Assembly (NCBI GenBank): GCA_014281115.1
Contig: JACONQ010000006.1
Span: 1 to 64,000, forward strand
Source of the DNA: Laburnicola sp. R22_1
Lineage: Eukaryota > Ascomycota > Dothideomycetes > Pleosporales > Didymosphaeriaceae
DNA length: 64,000 nt
Reading direction: 5' to 3'
Shown here piece by piece: positions 33,962 to 46,920 of the stretch (position 1 is the first letter of the stretch; the number at the start of each line of letters is the position of its first letter). Made by a program: the position numbers and the translations under genes. The notes under the pieces are model-generated. The model ran no database searches. It saw nothing but the letters and a program-made list of their open reading frames with translations, and was not told the DNA's origin.

Positions 33962-36900
33962 GTGATCCTATCCGATTACTCGAACTATACACTATGGCTA
34001 AGGCAAATCAAAGCCCGCGCCCAATCTCTAGGGATCTGGGATATCATCGACCCAGACTAAGAGATCCAACCTATGACCCAACTAGTCATTCCAATCCCAC
34101 CGAACATCAGTGTTGGCTATGCACCAAGCCCAGCGTTTATCAACGCGAATACCGACAACCCTCGCGCACGCCCAACAAGGCCGTCAGACCTGTCGATGAC
34201 TGGCGTAAGGGCGTATAGAGAGGATTACGACCTCTATAAGGATCAACTTGAAACTTTTAAGTTACTCGACCGAAGGTACGAACAACAGAAGGCGAACCTC
34301 GACAAGATAGTTGCCCTTATTTAATTAACGACCTCGGCACACTTGCAGACCAATTGCTGCACCCCAGATTAATTAATTAGATAATGGATTATTAACCTCA
34401 CAAACACGGTTGGGGTAGACCAAAACAACGAACTACGACAAGCGAGGATCAGATACCAAGACGCTCTTAAGCCCATGAGATTAGCTGGATTATGGTCCAC
34501 CTGGCTTACTAAGTACAATCATGCAGCAACAGAAGCAGAGCACAATAGTGTGCCAGAACTTACGTTGCTAGACTTAGTCAAACAAGATTTTATAAAGGCG
34601 GTTACTAACGTCGCATCCTAGTGGGTTATAACCTTTATGTAATATAGGAATAAGGACCTAAACACTTTAAGAAAAGATATGGTGAAACTCTTCTAAGATT
34701 AAATGGCGATGCAGCACCTAATTAAGGGTAAACAAAGGGGCGCCTTTGCTGTTGTAGGACTATCTCTCGCTGATAGTGGTGCACCCACCTAGACCGCAGA
34801 TAGGGACGCCCATCCTGTGGATAAAGCAGTATTACTTAAGCGAGGCAGATTACGCGCCAAGAAAGCTGGCTCTAAAGCCAAATCTAAGCAGTCCGCGAAC
34901 ACAGACAATGAGCCAATGGCAGTTAGTGGCTAGAGAGGATTATACCCTAAGTGCCCTGCTTGTAAACAACGCCATAGTCTGTAAGACTACTTTTACGCAT
35001 TTCCTAATAAGGCACCTAATTAGTTTTAACTAAAGCCAGCAATAAAGGCCCTTATGAAGTTTAGGATAGAAAATAACCCTACGCTTATAGAGAGCGTAAG
35101 ATCTATAAAGCGTCTAAAATTACAGACACTAAGAATTAAACAATCAAGCACTCCTACTCTAACTCAAATTACTGAGATTACTAACAATGAATAACTAGAT
35201 GGCAGACAAATTACTGTCCTCTTAGCGAGCTTTAATACTATCGCAGCCTCCTACCACTTAGACCTAAACACCTACCCACTATATTACTCCGCAATCCTTG
35301 ATTCTGGCACAACCTGCTATATCTTCAACAATATCGATTGTTTTGTTACGCTGCGACCACCGTCGCCAGGAGACTTCATATGGGCGGGATTATTATAAGT
35401 TTGGATAAGGGGATATAGGAGTGTCTATCTACACGTTAAAAGCGTACAAGGAAATAGGGTACTAAGGCTAGACAACATCGCCTACTGCCCTAATCTGCTA
35501 TGCAACCTAGTGTCTTTCTAATTACTCCGCAGGCAAGGCCTCTAGTAGGACACAAAGGCAGATCCAACAACAATTAAGAGAAGGGACAATACAGTCCTAG
35601 CCGAACTTCAAGAACTCTACAGTTAATAGGTACTAGAATACATGCCCGAACAAAATCGTACTATACACAATAGTACGTATGCCACACACAAAATCACCAC
35701 GCGCACCGCACAACAAGCGCAGAAGGCAGACGCCATTACCTGGCACAAACGACTAGGCCACCCAGGTCCCCAGGCACTAGAACACACTGTGAATCACTGT
35801 AAAGGGGTGCGGCTCAAAGGACTTACTATAGTCCAATACGACGCTTGCGGCAGATCAAAGCTTAAGTGACAAATTAGACAACAACCTAGGCAAATTAATA
35901 ACAGTCCTAGTAAGAGAGTCGCTATAGACTTTTACAACTACAAAGATTAGAGCTTTACTAGCAAGAAAAGCCAGATGCTTATTACTAATCGATTCTTAGG
36001 CATAGCTTGGGACTTCTATTTCAAAGACAACTGACCAGCACGAACAATCATTAAGTTGCTAAAGGAATTTGTACAATTCATAAAAGTACAATTCAATATA
36101 ACTATCAAAGTCATTAAATCCAACCATAAGATCTTCTTAGTCAAACAAGACGTTCACAGGTGGTGCATTAGTGAAGGTATTGTTATTAAGCCTTCAGCAC
36201 CTAACACCCAAGCTCAAAATGGAGGAGCTGAACGCTCAGGGGGTGTAATTAAGGAGAAGGGTCGTGCAATGCGACTTGACGCCAACCTTCCCTTCAACCT
36301 ATGGCCAAAAATCACATAAGCGGCCGTATACCTATACAATCGAACTCCAAACTACGCCAACCAATAGCGATCACCACACGAAGTATTCTTTACGACAGTT
36401 GCTTACCAAAACAGCATTATCACTCAACCAAAGAAACCAAACCAGGCTCACCTCAGGGCCTATGGCTGTAAAGCCTTCGCCTTAACCAACAATACAAAAC
36501 GCGGCAAGAGCAAGCTCCAAAGGTTAGACCCAAAGGCATAGGTTGGATACCTAGTGGGCTACCAATCATCAAACATCTAGAGGGTATAGATCCCACCACT
36601 CAACAAAGTTATCAGCACACGCGACGTCATCTTTAACAAAGATAAGGTGTTCTCAGGCAAAACAGAAGATCTGTTGGACAACCTCATGCACAGTACTACT
36701 AAAGAGATTGCTGCATAGACCCAATCAGTGGAGTTGCCACCTCCACCACCCGAACAAGAAAACACTAAATCCTTCTATGAGGATGAGTCGATCACTAACT
36801 CACGCAATCGCGAGGATGAGAAGGACCCTCCAGGGTACTATCAGGGGAGGAAGATCAATTACACCTACCCAACACCACCGGCGACACCTCCGCCTGTCGC

Positions 36901-38730
36901 ATTACTTGCCCAATCAATGGCGAGTTTTAAAGACGATCAACATGAACAAGTACCCATAGGATCAACACAGCCAGATCAACGTGCTGTGCCATGGGCAGCC
37001 GCTTTCCTAGCCAGAACACAGGCAGGTAGCAGAGGCAAATACAAGGGGAAGCCGCTCAACAAAGCGCAATTCAATCGCATGCTTACAGTAGGAAAGAAAC
37101 CCTACTAAAGTGAATTGCCAGAGCCTCTATCTTGCGGAACACAGTTAGAAGACCACCCGCTATTCAACATGTGGAAGGATGCTGAGCGAGTACACCTACA
37201 AAGCCACAAAGAGATAAGGTCTTGGAGTAAGGTGCCCGTTGCCCTAGTGCGATCACGCGGCCACCAAATCCTCAACTGCATATAGGTGTATACATACAAA
37301 CTCGACAAACATCATTAATTTCAAAAGTGCAAGGCTAGGTTAGTAGTACGTAGAGATCAACAACGCCACCTTACTACTCAAGACACCTACGCCGCAACCC
37401 TCGCAGGACGATCATTTCGCCTACTCATGGCTATGGCAACTCGGTATGACCTAGAGCTCAGCCAGTACGACGTCACCAACGCTTTCGTCCATGCGAAACT
37501 GGACAGAGAACTCTATATGAGAATGCCCCAAGGTTATACCCGACCCAGCACTATCCTACAGTTGCATAAGGCACTGTATGGTCTTCGAATCTCACCACTG
37601 CTGTGGCAGAGAGAATTTACCAGTGCTCTCAAGGATCTCGGTTTTGCCGCAGTCCCTTATAAGCCTTGCTGTATAATCAAAGACAGCATCATTATATTCT
37701 TCTACGTCAACAACCTTATCGTCGCCTACTTAAAGGATCAGAAACACGCTGCTAACACAGTGATGAAAAAGATAAGTACAAAGTTCACCCTTACTAGAGG
37801 TAACGATCTTCAGTGGTTTCTAGGAATTGAAATTGTTAGAGACCGTGCAAACAGGCAACTCTGGCTATCCCAGGCGTCCTATATAGACAAGATCAGTCGC
37901 CTTATTAACCAACGCGACCTCAAACACGATACCCCAATATCAGCAGTCAAACTGCTACCTTAAGAAGGACTCGCCACAAAGGCTAAGATCAACCAATACC
38001 AGCGAAAGATAGGATCAATCCTATACGCTGCAGTAACCACGCGCCCTAATATCGCTTTCGCAAGCTCCCAATTATCGCGCTTCCTATCAAATCCCAGCGA
38101 CAACCATCACAAAGCCGCCGACCGTGTACTGCTATACTTATCCTCCACCCAATTACTAGGGCTACGCTTTAGAGGTGCAGACACCTACAAGATTGCTAGC
38201 GACGCATCGTTTGCAGACAATACCCTCGACAGAAAGAGCTTGTAAGGATACATCATCAAGCTATTTAGTGGACTTGTCGCCTAGAAGGCAAACAAGCAAG
38301 ACACAGTTACCACCTTAACAACTAAAGCTAAGTTGCTGGCACTCTCACAAGTCGCAAAGAAGGCACTATTTACAGCTCGGTTGCTCGCTAAACTCAAAAT
38401 CAAACTCTCACCTTTAACAATTACTATCAATTGCGACAATCAACAAACTATTCGACTTATTACTAAAGAAATTGCCAAGTTACAAACAAAGCTTAGGCAC
38501 GTTAACATACACAATCATTAGCTTCAACAAGAAGTAGTACGTGGAGCTATTAAAATCCAGTACTAACAATCAGAAGAAATAGCAGCAGATAGCCTTACAA
38601 AGGCTCTGCCAGCTGGCAAATAGACTAAGTTCGTAAATCAACTCAGACTTGAAGACGTCAGGGGTAGAATCACCAACCAAGAGGTCGACCTTAACGAATT
38701 GGAAGACAGGATGGAAGCTTTTGGACTATG
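33962..38730 (+). pseudogene. Copia element 4 Gag-Pol, RIP-broken
   Basis: Gag starts VILSDYSNYTLWLRQIKARA (33963 on). A knuckle CPACKQRHSL lies near 34955-34985. Protease has ILDSGTTCYIFN (about 35294-35330). Integrase has the HHCC block WHKRLGHPGPQALEHTVNHC (about 35738-35798) and core block NTQAQNGGAERSGGVIKEKG (about 36200-36260). RT has YDVTNAFVHAKLDRELYMRM (about 37460-37520), and its active site reads FFYVNNLIVAY (about 37696-37730), Asn-Asn for Asp-Asp. RNase H has IASDASFADNTLDRKSL (about 38190-38245) and LRHVNIHNH near the end. The longest uninterrupted piece is the 178-codon RT segment 37427-37963. Broken by TAG and TAA throughout. Confidence 0.87.
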
Positions 38731-38791
38731 AGTTATAGTACGGCTGCGAAGAATTAGGTCCAGCTTGAGATGGTTCCAAGCTAAGGGGGTG

Positions 38792-39083
38792 TGTCAGATA
38801 GACAGTCACTATAAAATCCAGTGGGTAGGTGTGTACGATTATATGGCCCCTTACAGTGGTAATTAGTGTAAATCACAGTGATTTCACTGTGAAATACACT
38901 GAGGAGGCTGGCGCACTACTGTTTTACACTGCCCCTGTACTATTCTAAATAGTACTAGTGCGGCTTAGTACTAGATAGTTACTTCTCGCGGTAGCCGAGC
39001 TTCTCCGACAGAACACACACAATCAATCAATCAACCCACCACTTTTCCATCTCAACTCATTAAGAATACCCGTATATTTGACA
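38792..39083 (+). repeat. 3' LTR of copia element 4
   Basis: It starts with TGTCAGATAG after a G-rich purine tract and ends with TTGACA. It contains internal short palindromic CACAGTG/CACTGTG words near 38875-38900. The end is inferred from the TG...CA rule, as no partner LTR is present. Confidence 0.65.
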
Positions 39084-40049
39084 ACTGCAAACCCTAAATT
39101 AATAGCGTAAAAGACCTTAAGAAGATTAAGCTAGGGAGCGAAACCCTAGACAGCTAGAACCTTTAGTTTAATAGCCTTATTAAGATGAATTTGAAAGTCG
39201 TTTATCTAGTCCTTAATTAACTAGCGACCAGGCGTGTACTTCTTCGCCTTGTTATATTAATAGTCTACTTTTTCTTATTTTATAACTATTGGTTTTAAGT
39301 AGTTCTTATAAAGGAACCTAATTTCTTCTGCGATAGTGTAGTTGGCAGACATAGAAATTAGTATATTGTCCCTCACTATACTTATAATGTGGCTTTTAAG
39401 CTTGCTTAGCAATTTCTTACATTCTTATTTGCGCTTGTATTTCTCTTTCTACACTGCAATGTTAAGGTTTTTATTAGGGTTGGATTTAACGTCTTCTAGC
39501 ACCACAAGGTTTGTAGTCTCTGGGTCGACGTATTTTAGGACGCGTAGTGTGCGCGCGGTACGTTTAAAAACTGTGTACTATGGTTTAAAGTTGTCCATCC
39601 CTTTTAGTATGACTTTTTTGTCCTTTGGTGTTGCCATTATAACGCGTTTGCAATGACTTTTCGCGTGTTTAGCCACTAGTGTGGGCTTTTTATTATGATT
39701 CGGAGTCTTATAGTGTTTTATAGTAATTTATAGTAACTGTAATTATAGTTTTGTAAATGACTTTTCGCGTTATTGTTGTGAAAACTTTACTCTGGTCCGT
39801 GCGAGCGATAATATGGCAGTAGGACTAACTAGTAAGGAGTTTTAGAGAGTGCGTAATAAGCGTTGTGTTGGGCTTATAACTGTAAGATAGTGGAGATCAC
39901 AGTAATTTATAGTAATATGGGTTGACCATAAGAAAAGAGGTGTGTTATTACTATGGAGGACTAAGGGCCTAAAGGTGTATGGGTGAGGCTAGGCATAAGG
40001 TTATTCCGGCCGAGGTTATGTGACCAAGGACCGACTATATAGCCATACA
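39084..40049 (-). mobile_element. 5' piece of another Ty1/copia element (LTR, primer site and gag start), minus strand
   Basis: The putative 5' LTR (39881-40049 on the plus strand, 169 bp, TG...CA) is followed on the minus strand by GTTATAAGCCCAACAC, again the half initiator tRNA-Met primer site with one G-to-A change. Gag then begins at 39635-39637: MATPKDKKVILKGMDNFKPQ, open to 39480, and continues through stops with ANYTIAEEIRFLYKNYL and YYNKAKKYTPGR to about 39085. Copia element 4 ends exactly there, so its insertion or recombination removed the rest. LTR limits are inferred from primer-site position and the TG...CA rule. Confidence 0.65.
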
Positions 40050-43000
40050 GCAGTCTTATATTATATAATATAAAAAATTATATTTAGTAAAAAACTTATA
40101 TATAACTTTTTTAGTAACTAAGTATAAAATATATAAAATAGTTTATTAGTAAACTAAATATAGGCCTAAGTAATATTTTATATATTACTTATAGGCTTAC
40201 TTCTACTATAAAAAGTAGTTACTAGCTTATCCTTTAAATTATAAGTAATTAAGTAAGAATTTTATTCTTTTTCTTATTTAAGTAACTAGTAAATATAAGG
40301 CGGAATTTCTTATATAGTTAAGTAGTCTTACCTTTAACTTCTTATATAAGGTAGAGGTTAAAAATTCTATTTATATACTTAAATAACCTCTTTTTATCAA
40401 CACCTTGTAATGCTTTTCTGTGTCTATAATAATAGGAGAGATAACTGCTATTATTTGTAATCTTTTTATTAGAAATCTCTTAGTCGCAAAAAAACCATAT
40501 ACTTAAATAGATTAAAAAAAAGAAATTTAAATATTCTATTAGTAATAAGGGCATCTATTTTTATATAATCTAATTCTTTAAAGAGTGCTCTAGGTATTAT
40601 TATTATACTTTCTATATAAAGCTTTAAAAATAGTTTCTAATTACTTATTTTCTTTTAAGTAAGAAATATAGCTAGTGTGTAAATATAGCTACTTTTATAT
40701 ATATTACTAGCTTTATATATAGGTTATAGTTTATTATTTTAAAGAAAACTATCCTATAGCACTAGCTTAGATTATTATATAGTATTTTTAAGCGTTTTTT
40801 CTTTTTCTTTTTAAAGGGTTTCTTTATATAAGAGTAATATTACCTACTTTATATAAAGGTAGAAGAATATAATTTTCTTTATAGTAATAGGGCTTAACCT
40901 ATATATAGTAGAACTTTACTAGACTATTTCTAAAATTAAAAAGTATATCTTTACTTTTAATACTTTTAATATTATATAGACTTATCTATTTACCTTTCTC
41001 TCTTTATACTATAACTTTAGATTTAAAAAAAGTTTAAGAACTTTATATACTACTACTAGACTATTATAGGTATTTAGTATATAATTAAGATTAGTATTAT
41101 CTCTTTTTTATAGTATCTTTATTGCCTTTTATATAGTATTTATATATATAATAATATTAGGTAATAAAAAAATTTTATACTAATTTTAGAGTATATACTA
41201 AAAACTAGTAGTGTTAGTATAAGGCTATCTAAGTCTATAGTATTATTAATAGCTTTAATAGCTATTTAGAGAATATTTTTATTATTTATATAGTCTTCTA
41301 GTTTAGCTCTAAGAATACTAAACACTCTATAATGTGGTATATCTAAGTGTTTAACCTTTCTAACTATCTAATATACCTTTATAGGCATTTACTTATATAT
41401 TATACTAATAATTTTTATATAGTTTCTAAACTTATTTGATATAAAGTTTATATCTAGATTATATATAATATAGTTAGTTAGACTCTAGTAGATATTAATC
41501 TAGTATTAATAAAAAGCTTCTTAGGTATCTTATACAAATATTAATTTTAGAAAAATAGCAGCTTAAAATAATATAATTATATTAATAATATATAATATAT
41601 CCTTAGCTTTAATATATATAATATTAATAATAATTTTATAATTAAAGTAGGTATTATCCTTAATAATAAATTTAAAGAAATATAAGGCTTATACGTATAA
41701 CTAGTAATAGTAGTAAAACTTCTTAATCTTACTTAGTATAGTAGTATTTGCCTTATAGCTAGTGCTAATAAGCATCTTTTAAAGTCTTTTTATATAAAGA
41801 TATATAAAGTAGTAGTATAGGTAGTAAAGTTCTAACTTAGTAAAGAAGAATATAGTTTCTTCTTTACTAATATTAAAGAAAGGATATTTTTATTTGCGTA
41901 TAATAGGTATAGTTATACTATTCTTTTATATAATAATATTTAAAATATTATTAAAGTAGGTACTAAGCTTATTAGTATTTATAAGTAATAGTAGGAAGAG
42001 TATTAAAGTATCTAGAATATAGTAAGTAATCTTATTTATTAAGTTCTTAATTTATATAGTTTTTAAAAATCCTTTTAAACTTTAACTTTTAAAGCTAATA
42101 TTAGCATTACTAGATATCTAGTTAATATTTATATAAGAGTTTTTTTGTATATACACTTTAAACTATAACTTACTAACTATAAAAATTCTTACTACGTCTA
42201 TATTTTATAGTTTACTTTAGTATATTATATAGTATTAATCTTTAAGAATAAACTATATTACACACTTGTTTAGCTTTATCTTATAAATATATTTGCTAGT
42301 TATAAAGTAAAGATAGGTAGTAATAGTAAAGTAAAATACTTAGTTATTACTATTTTTATTATCTTTGCTTTACTTCTTTTTTTTATAAAATAGGTTTTTT
42401 ATTATTATACCTTTTAAAGTTCTTAATATAAAACTAAACAGCTTTATACAAAGGCGTTTTATTATAATACTTTTTATAAAAGGTAATATACTATTTTATT
42501 ATATATATATAGTTTTTGCGTAAATAGTTTAAAAACTAGCAATCTTCCTTATAACACATAAAGTACTTTTTAGGTTTTATATAACTATTACTTAATTAAG
42601 GTCTAAATTATAATAATAGTATAAATTATCCTTAAAATCCTTATCTATAAAAGCCTAGCAATCTTTTTTTATATAAAAAAGTTATATTTATAATTAGTAT
42701 AATATATATTAGCCTTTTATAAGTACTAATTAGATTAGCAATTAATTATAACTTAGATTAATATATAAAAATTAGTGAATAAGGCTTTATAAGTAGGCTT
42801 AATAGTAAATATAGTTTATTTTAGCTCTAGTTATCTATAGTATACTTATATAATAGTAGTGTATAGTTAAATTTTCTCTATAAAGGCTATACCTAGTACT
42901 CTTTATATAAAAGTAAGCTTATTAATTATAGCTTTTAAGACTTTATATAGACTTTTATTTAGGTTTTTATACTTATAGTATATAAAGGTTATTATTATCT

Positions 43001-46000
43001 AGTCTATTTAGTACTAACTATAGTTAATAGTTATATTAAAATAGCTACTAAGCTCTTTATATATATACTTTTATATATATCTAAAGTAAATATTATATAA
43101 GTAGTACTAGCCTATATAGCTTATAAGAATATCTAGAAAAATATTTATATACTAATTCTTAGCAATATCTAGGCATTAGTATAGATCTATAAAGATTTTA
43201 ACTTTATTTACTAAAATATTATATAATGCCTCTATATAGTTATTCTTCTTATTTTATACCTTTTAGAATTATATTATTTTATTAACTAAAACTTTTTAGG
43301 AGATAAAATAGTTCTTTAGTAAAAGCTTATATAGATTAGATTATAGTATAAGTTTAAGCAATATTAATTAGTATAGTGTTTGTAAGTTTTATATATTAGG
43401 TAGTAGTTATATTCTATATATATTATATACTATTTAGTTATATATAGGTAGGTAAAATAGTAGCTAAGTTTAATATATTAAGTATAGTAGCTTACTTAAT
43501 AGTTTATATAAACAATATTATTAATTATATAATAATTTCCTTAAATATTTATAGGCACTTATAGCTATATAGAAGTCTATAGTAGTATTAGCTTACTTTT
43601 TATTTGTGCAAAAGCTAAACTAGCTTTAATATCTATAAAAGCTTTAGCTATAGTATATATATATATAGAGTAAATTAGGCTAGTAAATATAGTAGTATAT
43701 AAAATATATCTGCTTTATTTTAGGCTATTATATATAGTTAGTAGACTACTATTATATTGCTTTTTATTTTTACTCTAATCTCCTTACCTTCTAAGGCTAT
43801 AATAAACTCTTTCCTATATATATAATCTAGATCTGTAAAGTATTAGAGTTTCTATTTTTAAAGTCTTCTTAGTATAACCTTAGAATAGCTACTCCTTTTC
43901 AATATATTATATAAAAATTAGTAATAGTATATACTATATACAATTATATTTATATTAGAAAGAAATTCTTTACTATATTAATCTTCTTATTTTAGTACTT
44001 TAGCTTTATTTCTTTTTATAGTATTATCTTTAATATCCTTATATTTCTAGTATATAAGTTATATAATTTAAATTAATTAGGTATATTACCTTTATCTTTG
44101 CATAAAGTAGTAGAAGTAGTTAGTTCTATAGGTTAAGCTATTATATAGCTACGTAGCAATTAATAGGTAGTTTATATAGTTTAGTTACCTATTATTAGAA
44201 TTTATTTAGTTATTTAATTATATATTTATATAGTGAATAGTAGGGTGTATAGTATACTATTTTCTTTTTAATTTTATATAATAGTAATTATACTTACTAA
44301 CTTAATAAAAGAGTTAATTTACTATTCTTAGATAAGAATAGGTTTTATATATCTTACACTATCTTTCTCTTTACTTTATATAGTAGTAATAATACTTACT
44401 AACTTTATAAAAATTTAATCTACTATCCTTCTATATATAAAGGATAGGTAATAATTTAAACTATATAGTAATAACGCTCTAGTAGTTTATTATTACTCTT
44501 ACTAATTTATAGTTAGAATAGCTAATTACTAATTAGTGTTAAATAGGCTTTATAGCTAGCTAATTAAATAAAATAGTTATATATTTAATTAGTAAATTAT
44601 AAACTATTATTTATAGTTACTAATAATATTCGCTAAAAAACCTTTTTACACTAAATATATATAATAAAGGTCTCTATAGTTGCCTTTACTATAATCTTAA
44701 CTATAGGGATAAACTTTTTTCTTACTAAGCTAGTCTATAGTAACTATAATAGCGGTGTATACCTACCTATTATTATAGTAAAATAGTAGACTAATAATAA
44801 AGTTTATAGAGATTAATTTCTAGTATTAGTCTAGAATTAAGAGTAGGTATAGTAAGCTATATTTAGTATTATAATATAGCTTACTATAGTAGTAGAATAT
44901 ATAGGCACATATATAATAGGCAATAATATATATTATCTATAGCTAGTAATACTAATAACTAACGCGTTTATAGGTACCCTTACAGCTAATATAACTAGTA
45001 GTAACACTATTATAGGCCTACTTAAGAACTTATATATAGAGTTCTTTATTATTAGAAATATATAGTTAATCTTTAATATATAAAAGTCTCTTACTTAGTT
45101 AATAACTTATAACTTCTATTCTAAGTTCTTACTTAAGAAGTTTTTTAGGCAAATAATAGGCCTTAGACTTAATAGTAGTAATAATATCTTAGACTATTTT
45201 ATTAGAGGCGTAGGCAGTCTTAATATCCTTAAGTAATTACGCTATTTTCTTAGTTTCTATTATAGCTATAGTAGCAGGTTTATTATTATTAGTAGTAAGT
45301 TCTATAATATAGTATAGTATAGTTATAAAATATACACTAGAGTAATAGCTTTTATCTAATAAAGTATAGGTAGTAGTAATTATATAATATAAATTCTTAT
45401 CTTTAAAAATTTCTAATTATAAGACTATTTAAACTTAGTGTTACTAGTAAGAGTTATTATTATTCTTAGGTAGGTTACTAAGTTGCCTAGTAAGTGTATT
45501 AGATTTTATATCTTATTTTTTAAAATAGTATTAAATATAAAAATTAAGCTTAGCTAAAAACTCTACCTATTATACTTATTATTAGTTAAGCTACTTACTA
45601 GTTATAAAATACTATAAAGCTAAATAATTAGTAATAATATTAATAGAATTCTAAGCTTCTAATAGTTTAGACCTTTATTCTTTAAAAGCTTATATTATAG
45701 CTAGTAGCTCCTTATTATAAATCTTATAATTATATTCTATAGAATTTATTTTATATAATAAGTAAGTAATAGGTCATAATATATCTTAGTTATTTTTTTA
45801 TAATAGAACTATAGTAGTAACAAAGTTAAACGTGTCTATTTCTAACTAAGTTTCCTTATTTAGATTAAAATAGACTAAGATAGGCATAGTTATAAAGACC
45901 TACTTAAGTGTCTTAAAAGTAGTTACTATAAAACAGCCTAGTTTAATAGGCTAGTTCTTTAGCATATTATCTTTTATTAGATTTATAAGTAGGTAGGCAA

Positions 46001-46540
46001 TCTAACTAAAACCTTTAATAAACTATTAGTAAAAGTTAGTAAAACTAAAAAGGCCTATATATTTTAAGTAACTATAGTAGCTACTAGTTATAAACTACCT
46101 AAACCTTATTAGAGTTTATTTTAATACTCTTAGTAGTTAGAATAATCCCTAGGTACTTAATCTTCTTAACTTTAAATTAACACTTATTAATATTTAGGTA
46201 TAGACTGGCTTACCAAAGGTTATTAACTATAAACTATATATATTTTATATAATTCTCTTTAATTTTACTTTTAGAAATAACTTTATAAACACCTTAGTAT
46301 AAAACTATAATTATCTACTAGTTAGTATTCTAAGACTAATAGTTAGATAGAAGTTACTAATACTACAATAAAGAAGTACTTACGCGCGTATATTAATTAC
46401 TAATAAAATAACTAGACTTTATATTTATCTATAGCTAAGTTTATTACTAACTTATTAGTTAGCGAGTTAATTAGGGTAGCACCTTTTATTACTACTAAGG
46501 GCTACTTACTATATAATAGTACTAAACCTATATAAATATA
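40050..46540 (-). pseudogene. Very AT-rich RIP block with a Ty3/gypsy pol relic
   Basis: Almost pure A/T with TpA-rich words, the expected end state of heavy RIP. On the minus strand the right part still reads as Ty3/gypsy: YLNINKC*FKVKKIKYLGII (RT C-terminal block, about 46130-46200), YIGLFSFTNFY**FI (about 46020-46070), and RNase H blocks LEIDTFNFVTTIVLL (about 45800-45845) and EYNYKIYNKELLAII (about 45690-45735), where the usual YDKELLAI Asp is Asn. Reading further left (integrase) is not possible by eye, and no LTRs were recognised. At least one gypsy element, perhaps several layered remains, is present. Confidence 0.7.
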
Positions 46541-46920
46541 TAACCTAGATTATAAGCGAGTCGTCCTTACAAGCGAGTTGCCCACCTTATTAACTCTCTT
46601 AGCCTTTTATAGCCTGTACATCCACAACGCAATAAAATAATATTAATATAAGAGCTATTCTAGTTTAAGTAGTATCTACAGTACACTTTTTACACGTTTG
46701 TGAGTTATGGCCAGTCTCTCTACAGCGACCGCAGCGCGCTAAGGCCTGCTGGCTTATACCTAATCGCGCCTTGCCTTAACGCGTTTCTCCCTTAAGTTGC
46801 TGCTTAACAGCCCTTTAAGTAATAATATCCTCTCCCTCTGTCTTTAATAGGGTGCCTTGCTTCTAGATCCGCTTCTTTTTGCGATTTTTGCGCGTTGTGG
46901 CGGCCTTATTTGCTCTCTTA

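Larger units (their letters stand above)
33962..39083 (+). mobile_element. Ty1/copia retrotransposon 4, 5'-truncated, plus strand
   Basis: The body begins directly at the LTR edge of copia 3, inside the first codons of gag. The 3' LTR is at about 38792-39083 (TGTCAGATAG to ATATTTGACA), preceded by the purine tract AAGCTAAGGGGGTG. No 5' LTR exists in the window. The domain order gag, protease, integrase, RT, RNase H identifies Ty1/copia. Confidence 0.85.
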
